Assembly: GCA_045531435.1 (NCBI GenBank)
Contig: JAZSDZ010000108.1
Span: forward strand, 1-6,555
DNA length: 6,555 nt
Source of the DNA: Fimenecus sp045531435
GTDB taxonomy: Bacteria; Bacillota; Clostridia; Oscillospirales; Acutalibacteraceae
Reading direction: 5' to 3'
The notes below the pieces were generated by a model. That model had not been told where the DNA came from and ran no database searches. It worked only from the letters and a program-made list of their open reading frames with translations. A program made the translations under genes and the position numbers. Shown here one piece after another: positions 1 through 4,774 of this stretch. The stretch's first letter is position 1. Each line of letters opens with the position of its first letter.

Positions 1-1371
1 AGCCTGAACATACTTGTCTGTATGGTCACCGATAATCTTGATAGAGTCTTTGTTAGCACCAACAGTACCGTCACCGCCAAGACCCCAGAATTTACATTCG
101 ATTGTGCCTTCTGCAGCTGTGTTTGGAGCTGGTTTTTCTTCAAGTGAAAGGTGAGTAACGTCGTCGTGGATACCAAGAGTAAACTGACGAGCTGGTGTTT
201 CTGCGTTAAGGTGTTCATAAACAGCAAAGATGCTTGATGGAGGTGTATCCTTTGAACCAAGACCGTAACGACCACCGCAAACCTTAGCTGTTCTGCCCAT
301 TTCATTAAGAGCAGCGATTACATCAAGGAAGAGAGGTTCACCGATTGAACCAGGTTCCTTTGTTCTGTCAAGAACTGCAATCTTCTTAGCTGTTTCTGGG
401 ATAGCTTCAACGAATGCTTTAGTTGAGAATGGTCTGTAAAGACGAACTTTAACAAGACCAACCTTTTCGCCCTTAGCTGTAAGGTAATCAATAACTTCTT
501 CAGCAACGTCACAGATTGAACCCATAGCAACGATAACACGTTCTGCATCAGGAGCACCGTAGTAGTTGAAGAGTTTATAGTTTGTGCCAAGCTTCTCGTT
601 AACCTTGTCCATATACTTCTCAACAATAGCAGGAGTTGCATCGTAATATGTGTTACAAGCTTCTCTGTGTTGGAAGAAGATATCGCCGTTTTCGTGTGAA
701 CCACGAGTAGCAGGACGTTCAGGATTAAGAGCGTGCTTTCTGAATGCATTAACAGCATCCATATTTGTCATTTCCTTAAGGTCTTCATAATCCCAGATAT
801 CAATTTTCTGGATTTCGTGAGATGTACGGAAACCGTCAAAGAAGTTAAGGAATGGAACACGGCTTTCGATAGTTGCAAGGTGAGCAACTGCACCAAGGTC
901 CATAACTTCCTGTGTATTTGTTTCAGCGAGCATTGCGAAACCTGTCTGACGACAAGCATATACGTCTGAATGGTCACCGAAAATGTTAAGAGCGTGTGAA
1001 GCTACGCAACGAGCTGATACATGGAAAACTGAAGGAAGGAGTTCACCAGCAATCTTATACATATTAGGAATCATAAGAAGAAGACCCTGAGAAGCTGTAT
1101 AAGTTGTTGTGAGTGCACCTGCTGCAAGAGAACCGTGAACAGTACCTGCTGCACCTGCTTCTGACTGCATTTCAGCAACTTTAACCTGTGTGCCGAAGAT
1201 GTTCTTTCTTCCCTGTGCAGACCACTGGTCAACGTAGTCAGCCATAGGTGAAGATGGTGTGATTGGGTAAATACCAGCTACTTCTGTAAATGCATAAGAT
1301 ACATGAGCAGCAGCAGTATTACCATCCATAGTTAACTTTTTTCTAACTATGGGAGTCTTTTTGTCTGCCAT
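1..1371 (-). CDS. nifJ: Pyruvate:ferredoxin (flavodoxin) oxidoreductase, N-terminal part
   Basis: Encodes the first 457 residues of single-chain PFOR, the cytoplasmic thiamine-diphosphate and iron-sulfur enzyme that converts pyruvate and CoA to acetyl-CoA and CO2 while reducing ferredoxin or flavodoxin. The frame is open to the left edge; family members are about 1170-1200 residues, so roughly 60% lies outside. Visible parts are the pyruvate/thiamine-binding domain I (about 18-250, with YPITPSS at 35-41, Glu71 in SEAGAAG and Arg121 in SARCVASHALNIFGDHSDV), domain II (about 278-395) and the start of the gamma-type domain (FWGLGGDGTVGANKDSIK, 428-445). Thr38, Glu71 and Arg121 are each offset by 7 from what I recall as active-site Thr31, Glu64 and Arg114 of the Desulfovibrio africanus enzyme. 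The start at 1371 is chosen because a perfect AGGAGG lies 9 nt upstream; the internal Met15 has no such site. Codon use is strongly biased (Leu almost only CTT/CTC), which suggests high expression. It is divergent from the transporter gene. Confidence 0.96.
   Translation of the reverse strand, partial: MADKKTPIVRKKLTMDGNTAAAHVSYAFTEVAGIYPITPSSPMADYVDQWSAQGRKNIFGTQVKVAEMQSEAGAAGTVHGSLAAGALTTTYTASQGLLLMIPNMYKIAGELLPSVFHVSARCVASHALNIFGDHSDVYACRQTGFAMLAETNTQEVMDLGAVAHLATIESRVPFLNFFDGFRTSHEIQKIDIWDYEDLKEMTNMDAVNAFRKHALNPERPATRGSHENGDIFFQHREACNTYYDATPAIVEKYMDKVNEKLGTNYKLFNYYGAPDAERVIVAMGSICDVAEEVIDYLTAKGEKVGLVKVRLYRPFSTKAFVEAIPETAKKIAVLDRTKEPGSIGEPLFLDVIAALNEMGRTAKVCGGRYGLGSKDTPPSSIFAVYEHLNAETPARQFTLGIHDDVTHLSLEEKPAPNTAAEGTIECKFWGLGGDGTVGANKDSIKIIGDHTDKYVQA
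1326..1352 (-). repeat. Perfect inverted repeat (hairpin) inside the 5' coding end of nifJ
   Basis: CCATAGTTA at 1326-1334 is the exact reverse complement of TAACTATGG at 1344-1352, separated by 9 nt. In the nifJ mRNA this gives a 9-bp stem, extendable by one G-U pair, spanning codons 7-16, about 19 nt after the start codon. The second in-frame Met codon (1329-1327) is within the stem. It could affect translation initiation, mRNA decay or use of the internal start; no function is shown. Confidence 0.6.
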
Positions 1372-1380
1372 TTTGTATTT

Positions 1381-1386
1381 CCTCCT
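1381..1386 (-). promoter_or_regulatory. Ribosome binding site of nifJ (AGGAGG)
   Basis: Read on the minus strand, AGGAGG is a perfect match to the anti-Shine-Dalgarno core and sits 9 nt before the ATG at 1371. It fixes the start of nifJ and fits strong translation. Confidence 0.9.
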
Positions 1387-1431
1387 TAATGGAATTAAAT
1401 ATTAATTAGTATGCATATTCATACATTTTAA

Positions 1432-1460
1432 ATAATATCACTTTTATCGCAAAAAGTAAA
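1432..1460 (-). promoter_or_regulatory. Predicted sigma-A-type promoter of nifJ
   Basis: On the minus strand, a -35-like TTTACT (1460-1455, 4/6 to consensus) is followed after exactly 17 bp by TATTAT (1437-1432, 5/6). Transcription would begin near 1425, giving a leader of about 54 nt with two weak AT-rich inverted repeats (GTATG/CATAC at 1409-1424 and AATTAA/TTAATT at 1393-1407). Predicted by motif only. Confidence 0.55.
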
Positions 1461-1500
1461 TAGATTTAATCTTAAAAAATGACGAACTTTGATAAATTTT

Positions 1501-1533
1501 TAACCAATTTTTGTATAATATGGTAACCAATTT
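1501..1533. repeat. 10-bp direct repeat in the divergent control region
   Basis: TAACCAATTT occurs at 1501-1510 and again at 1524-1533, a period of 23 bp, or about two helical turns. The second copy overlaps the first two bases of the transporter -35 box (1532-1537) and follows a short TGGT-A-ACCA dyad (1521-1529). The arrangement resembles a paired regulator site, but the AT-rich context makes chance similarity possible. Confidence 0.4.
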
Positions 1534-1560
1534 GACAAAACATATATAATGTTATATAAT
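1532..1560 (+). promoter_or_regulatory. Consensus sigma-A-type promoter of the CorC-family transporter gene
   Basis: A perfect TTGACA (1532-1537) and a perfect TATAAT (1555-1560) are separated by the optimal 17 bp, 12 of 12 consensus positions. Transcription is expected to begin near 1567, leaving a leader of about 48 nt. A promoter this close to consensus is usually strong unless a repressor restrains it; a dyad lies in its spacer (1539-1553). Confidence 0.85.
1539..1553. promoter_or_regulatory. Possible operator dyad in the promoter spacer
   Basis: AACAT (1539-1543) and ATGTT (1549-1553) form a 5-5-5 inverted repeat lying entirely between the -35 and -10 boxes of the transporter promoter, where a bound repressor would block RNA polymerase. 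The arms are short and the DNA is AT-rich, so this is suggestive only. I do not recognise the motif as a known regulator site. Confidence 0.3.
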
Positions 1561-1597
1561 TTATTTTGATATTTTATATATCTCTATATTTTATTTT

Positions 1598-1605
1598 AAG
1601 GATGG
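1598..1605 (+). promoter_or_regulatory. Ribosome binding site of the transporter gene (AAGGATGG)
   Basis: AAGGATGG differs by an inserted T from the AAGGAGG core and ends 9 nt before the ATG at 1615. It supports that start over the out-of-frame ATG at 1602, which opens only a 14-codon frame. Confidence 0.65.
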
Positions 1606-1614
1606 TTTTGTTCT

Positions 1615-2997
1615 ATGGACACAGACCCAGGGAGTATTATTATTAAAATAGTAACCCTATTTGCATTGATTTTCGTTAATGCATTCTTCTCAATGTCAGA
1701 AATGGCAATCGTTACTCTTAATGACAATAAAATTGATAAAATGGCAGAACAGGGTAACAAAAAAGCAAGGCAGATTAAAAAGCTTACTGAAAACACAAGT
1801 TCATTTCTCTCAACAATTCAGATTGGTGTTACTTTAGCAGGATTCTTGACATCTGCTACTGCTGCACAGTCTTTTGCAGAGATGTTGACAAATGCAATTG
1901 CAAAAACACCCGTTGTAGACATTATTCCTATGGGTGTTATCAGCGGATTTTCAACGGTTGTAATTACACTTATTATGTCATATTTTTCACTTGTTTTAGG
2001 TGAACTTGTACCAAAGAAAATTGCTATGAGTAAGCCTGAAAAAATGGCATTTATGTCAGCACCAATTCTTGTTTTTGTTGCAAAGGTAACAAGACCTATT
2101 GTTAAATTCCTTGCACTTTCAACAAATGGTGTTTTAAGACTTATGGGTATTGACCCTCACGCTGACGAAGAAGTTGTTACGGAAGAAGAAATCCGTATGA
2201 TGGTTGATGTTGGTGGTGAAAAGGGTGTTATTGAAGATGCTCAGATTGAAATGATTAACAACATTTTTGAATTTGATGACATTGATGTTGCTGATATTAT
2301 GACTCATCGTACCGATATGGTATGTGTTGATGAGGAAGAACCGTTAGTTGAAGCAGTTAAGCTTTCTATCGAAAATGGATTTTCGCGTATTCCGGTTTAT
2401 AAGGAAGACCCTGACAACATTATTGGTATAGTATATATTAAGGATTTCCTGAAATATGTCGGCACAAATCTTCCAAAGACAAAAACTGTCAAGGATATGA
2501 TGCGTTCTGCATATTATGTTCCTGAAACAAAGCGTTGTGGTGAACTTTTTACTGAAATGACAGAAAAACGAGTTCAGATGGCAGTTGTTGTTGATGAATA
2601 TGGTGGAACGGCAGGTATCGTCACTCTTGAAGACTTGCTTGAATCTATCGTCGGTAATATTCAGGACGAATATGACCAGGAAGACGAAGAAATCTCAATC
2701 ATCAATGACACAACCTTTGAGGTTGACGGTATTACTGATATCGAAGAGGTTGAGGAATATACAGGAAAGAAATTTCCAGAAGGTGATTACGACACAATCG
2801 GTGGATATATCATAAGTGTTCTTGGTTTCTTGCCACAGGATGGCGAAATGAACGAAGTGACATTTGAAAATGTAAAATTTACAGTTCTCAATGTTGAAGA
2901 ACGAAGAATCGGCAAGGTCAAGATTGAAGTTTTTCCTGAAGAAAAAAAGGAAGAAGAGCCTGAAGAAAGACGCTTCTTCAAACGAAACGAAGAGTAA
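1615..2997 (+). CDS. CNNM/CorC (HlyC/CorC, MpfA-like) family membrane ion transporter
   Basis: A 460-residue inner-membrane protein of the DUF21-CBS-CorC_HlyC family, often labelled hemolysin. Characterised members (S. aureus MpfA, B. subtilis YhdP, archaeal CorB, animal CNNMs) are linked to Mg2+ efflux, so divalent-cation export is the likely role; the substrate is inferred. The DUF21 membrane domain spans about 1-180, with hydrophobic segments near 9-33, 64-88, 103-127 and 144-176 and hallmark FSMSEMA (25-31), FLSTIQIGVTLAGF (64-77) and GELVPK (129-134). A linker leads to a CBS pair (about 222-283 and 286-345), with SRIPVY at 257-262 and VVVDEYGGTAGIVTLEDLLE at 324-343. The C-terminal CorC_HlyC domain covers about 361-440. 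A 20-residue Glu/Lys/Arg-rich tail (441-460) is probably dispensable. Length is normal for the family. It has its own consensus promoter and is probably co-transcribed with queH 61 bp downstream, although no functional link is evident. Confidence 0.93.
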   Translation: MDTDPGSIIIKIVTLFALIFVNAFFSMSEMAIVTLNDNKIDKMAEQGNKKARQIKKLTENTSSFLSTIQIGVTLAGFLTSATAAQSFAEMLTNAIAKTPVVDIIPMGVISGFSTVVITLIMSYFSLVLGELVPKKIAMSKPEKMAFMSAPILVFVAKVTRPIVKFLALSTNGVLRLMGIDPHADEEVVTEEEIRMMVDVGGEKGVIEDAQIEMINNIFEFDDIDVADIMTHRTDMVCVDEEEPLVEAVKLSIENGFSRIPVYKEDPDNIIGIVYIKDFLKYVGTNLPKTKTVKDMMRSAYYVPETKRCGELFTEMTEKRVQMAVVVDEYGGTAGIVTLEDLLESIVGNIQDEYDQEDEEISIINDTTFEVDGITDIEEVEEYTGKKFPEGDYDTIGGYIISVLGFLPQDGEMNEVTFENVKFTVLNVEERRIGKVKIEVFPEEKKEEEPEERRFFKRNEE

Positions 2998-3016
2998 AAA
3001 CCAATATGGTATGGTA

Positions 3017-3038
3017 GGGCGGGGTCTTGACCTCGCCG
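3017..3038. repeat. GC-rich hairpin, REP-like intergenic palindrome
   Basis: GGCGGGGT (3018-3025) pairs with ACCTCGCC (3030-3037) around a CTTG loop: an 8-bp stem with one G-U pair. Seventeen of the 22 bases from 3017 to 3038 are G or C, in an otherwise AT-rich gap. Neither strand has a proper downstream T-run, so it is a poor intrinsic terminator. It resembles the short GC-rich palindromes scattered between genes in many Clostridia genomes (recalled, not searched). It could partly attenuate or stabilise the transporter-queH transcript. Confidence 0.55.
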
Positions 3039-3047
3039 TTATTATAT

Positions 3048-3055
3048 AAGGTGAT
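3048..3055 (+). promoter_or_regulatory. Ribosome binding site of queH (AAGGTGAT)
   Basis: AAGGTGAT matches the GGTGAT part of the extended Shine-Dalgarno sequence and lies just before the ATG at 3059. The same octamer precedes the Dabb-domain gene at 4013-4006, so this organism seems to use it regularly. Confidence 0.8.
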
Positions 3056-3058
3056 ATT

Positions 3059-3685
3059 ATGCAAAAAATTAACTACCAAACACAACTTGATAAAATAATT
3101 GAAAATTTAGGGGATAAAGTACCATCACTTCTTCTCCATAGTTGTTGTGCCCCTTGCAGTAGTTATTGTATTAAATACCTGTCGCAATATTTTAATATCA
3201 CAGTTTTGTATTATAATCCTAACATTTATCCCGAAGCTGAATACGAAAAGCGTAAAGCAGAGCAGAAACGATTAATCAGTGAAATGGAAACAAAATATCC
3301 TGTCAAAATGCTTGATTGCGATTTTGAGAGTGAAAAGTTTTACGAAATGGCAAGGGGGCTTGAAGATTGTCGTGAGTGTGGTGAAAGATGCTTTAAGTGT
3401 TATCGATTAAGACTTGAAAAAACTGCTGTTGAGGCAAAAAAGAATGAGTTTGATTATTTCACTACAACGCTAACAATAAGCCCTCTTAAAAATGCTGAAA
3501 AAATCAATGAAATCGGTAATGAATTAAGTGAAAAATATGGTATAAAATTTTTACCATCAGATTTCAAAAAACGAGAGGGATATAAACGCTCAATAGAGTT
3601 GAGTAAAGCTCACAACCTTTACAGACAAAATTATTGCGGCTGTGTCTTTTCACGAAAAGAGCAAAATAAAACGGACATCAACTAA
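3059..3685 (+). CDS. queH: Epoxyqueuosine reductase QueH
   Basis: A 208-residue cytoplasmic DUF208/QueH protein, expected to catalyse the last step of queuosine synthesis: reduction of epoxyqueuosine to queuosine at wobble position 34 of GUN-anticodon tRNAs. It is the non-homologous alternative to cobalamin-dependent QueG. Family signatures run in order: LLLHSCCAPCSSYC (24-37), YYNPNIYPEAEYEKR (51-65), GERCFKCYRLRLEKTA (108-123), FTTTLTISPLKNA (134-146), FLPSDFKKREGYKRS (164-178) and NLYRQNYCGCVFS (186-198). The Cys29-Cys30 pair and Cys111-x-x-Cys114 are the likely iron-sulfur ligands; Cys193 and Cys195 form a second conserved CxC. Length is typical. Cys107 sits where I recall the common family sequence having Gly in PEGGERC. 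No other queuosine gene is in view. The stop codon lies in the loop of the terminator that follows. Confidence 0.95.
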   Translation: MQKINYQTQLDKIIENLGDKVPSLLLHSCCAPCSSYCIKYLSQYFNITVLYYNPNIYPEAEYEKRKAEQKRLISEMETKYPVKMLDCDFESEKFYEMARGLEDCRECGERCFKCYRLRLEKTAVEAKKNEFDYFTTTLTISPLKNAEKINEIGNELSEKYGIKFLPSDFKKREGYKRSIELSKAHNLYRQNYCGCVFSRKEQNKTDIN

Positions 3686-3703
3686 CGATGTCCGTAATTT
3701 TTT
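3671..3703. terminator. Bidirectional intrinsic terminator between queH and the metG-tatD-Dabb operon
   Basis: ACGGACATC (3671-3679) and GATGTCCGT (3687-3695) form a perfect 9-bp stem with a 7-nt loop. On the plus strand it is followed by AA and six T (3698-3703); on the minus strand by TTTTATTTT. It can therefore end transcripts from both convergent sides. The queH stop codon (3683-3685) is in the loop, and the Dabb stop (3704-3702) abuts the T-run. Confidence 0.88.
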
Positions 3704-4001
3704 ATTCGTAAATGTCAACTGCACCTCTGCCTTCTGTTACTTTCGCAACATAACTGGCAACCTTTTTGTGCTCAGGATGAACCTTGTATTTTTCGAGTTC
3801 TTCCTCGTTTTCAGTTTCAACAACTAAGAGTGCATCAAAATTTCTCTCACATTCTACCTGGTTTTTAATGAATGTGAGCTTTTTTATGTGGGTAATCTTT
3901 GATGGAAGCGCTTCAAGACCGTTTTTAACGATTTCAATATTTTCGTCTTTTGTCTTTCCTTCTGCATCCTTGAATTTCCACATTACAATATGTTTAAGCA
4001 T
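3702..4001 (-). CDS. Dabb (stress-responsive alpha/beta-barrel) domain protein
   Basis: A 99-residue soluble protein of the Dabb family: small dimeric ferredoxin-like barrels found in plant stress proteins and many bacteria, mostly without assigned activity. The N-terminal MLKHIVMWKFKD (1-12) and the VHPEHKKVASYV stretch (about 74-85) are the usual signatures, and the protein fills the whole domain. The start is placed at ATG 4001. An upstream in-frame GTG at 4010 is rejected because it lies inside the Shine-Dalgarno octamer AAGGTGAT, and family members begin with MLKHIV or similar. Only 5 nt separate it from the tatD stop, so it is the last gene of the metG-tatD operon and probably translationally coupled. 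No catalytic role can be read from the sequence. Confidence 0.88.
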   Translation of the reverse strand: MLKHIVMWKFKDAEGKTKDENIEIVKNGLEALPSKITHIKKLTFIKNQVECERNFDALLVVETENEEELEKYKVHPEHKKVASYVAKVTEGRGAVDIYE

Positions 4002-4005
4002 AATT

Positions 4006-4013
4006 ATCACCTT
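4006..4013 (-). promoter_or_regulatory. Ribosome binding site of the Dabb gene, overlapping the tatD stop codon
   Basis: On the minus strand AAGGTGAT covers 4013-4006, and its internal TGA (4009-4007) is the tatD stop codon. A ribosome finishing tatD stops on the binding site of the next gene, a layout that favours coupled re-initiation at the ATG at 4001. Confidence 0.8.
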
Positions 4014-4774
4014 ATATTAAATAATGTTCTTGCATTCCTATCAGTCATATCAAGAATTTCTTGTGCTGTAACACCACGCAATTCTGCGATCTTCTCTGCA
4101 GTATATGGGATGTGTGACGAATCACATCTTTTTCCGCGAAATGGCACAGGAGTCATATATGGAGCATCAGTTTCGATTAAAAGCTTATCTTCAGGTACAA
4201 ATTTTGCAACCTCGCAAGGCTTAACTGCGTTTTTAAAAGTGACTGCACCGCCAAGACCGATGTACATACCTAATTTTATAATTTCCTTTGCCATTTCAAC
4301 ACTACCTGAAAAACAATGAAGCACACCTTTGGGTTCGTATTTTTTCAGAATATCAAGAGTGTCCTCGTGAGATTCTCTGTCGTGGAAAATGATTGGTAAA
4401 TCCAATTCATTGGCAAGTTCAATCTGCTTTTCAAGAAGAATCAACTGTTGCTCACGACTCTCTTTTTCGTAGTGATAATCAAGTCCGATTTCACCGATAG
4501 CAACGCATTTCGGGTCTTTTGCCAACTCTTTTATTTTCTCCAAATCACCGTCTTTGTATTCGTCGTTATCAAGTGGATGAAACCCCACTGCCGAATACAC
4601 AAAATCGTATTTGTGAGAAAGCTCAACTGCAAATTCACTTGTTTCTATGTTTACACCACAGCACACAAGACCTGAAATTCCTTTTTCTTCAAAAGAAACG
4701 AGCAGTTCGTTTCTGTCAGGATTAAACTGCTCGTCGTCATAATGTGCATGTGAATCAAAAATGTTATGATACAT
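4007..4774 (-). CDS. tatD: TatD-family metal-dependent hydrolase (deoxyribonuclease)
   Basis: A 255-residue cytoplasmic TIM-barrel metallohydrolase of the TatD family (YcfH/YabD type), whose members show Mg2+- or other metal-dependent DNase or 3'-5' exonuclease activity; some act on D-aminoacyl-tRNA or in DNA repair. Metal ligands can be placed at His9 and His11 (FDSHAHYDD), Glu95 (GEIGLDYHY, 94-102), His131 (IIFHDRES), His153 (VLHCFSG) and Asp203 (LLIETDAPYMTPVPFRGKR, 198-216). Length is normal for the family. The start ATG (4774-4772) shares its A with the metG stop in a TAATG overlap. The only purine-rich site upstream is GGAG at 4791-4788, about 13 nt away, so translation probably relies on coupling to metG. 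The metG-tatD order matches Bacillus metS-yabD. Exact substrate is not assigned. Confidence 0.93.
   Translation of the reverse strand: MYHNIFDSHAHYDDEQFNPDRNELLVSFEEKGISGLVCCGVNIETSEFAVELSHKYDFVYSAVGFHPLDNDEYKDGDLEKIKELAKDPKCVAIGEIGLDYHYEKESREQQLILLEKQIELANELDLPIIFHDRESHEDTLDILKKYEPKGVLHCFSGSVEMAKEIIKLGMYIGLGGAVTFKNAVKPCEVAKFVPEDKLLIETDAPYMTPVPFRGKRCDSSHIPYTAEKIAELRGVTAQEILDMTDRNARTLFNIR

Noticed and set aside
318..977. Open frames within nifJ in other frames (318-758 minus, 733-969 plus, 768-977 minus)
   Set aside because: The nifJ frame is intact and conserved throughout, and these translations are Leu/Ser/Thr-rich shadows of its biased codons.
1489..1519. Second plus-strand promoter (TTGATA at 1489, TATAAT at 1514)
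   Set aside because: The 19-bp spacing is poor, and the full-consensus promoter at 1532-1560 is a much better explanation.
1372..1614. Rex-type redox operator or riboswitch in the divergent region
   Set aside because: I looked for the TTGTTAA-N4-TTAACAA-type palindrome and for conserved riboswitch cores and found neither; the predicted leaders are only about 50 nt.
1602..1643. Upstream ATG at 1602 as a leader peptide
   Set aside because: It is out of frame, yields only 14 codons overlapping the transporter start, and has no separate ribosome binding site.
4008..4010. GTG start for the Dabb gene
   Set aside because: The GTG is part of the Shine-Dalgarno octamer; the ATG at 4001 is correctly spaced and gives the family's normal N-terminus.
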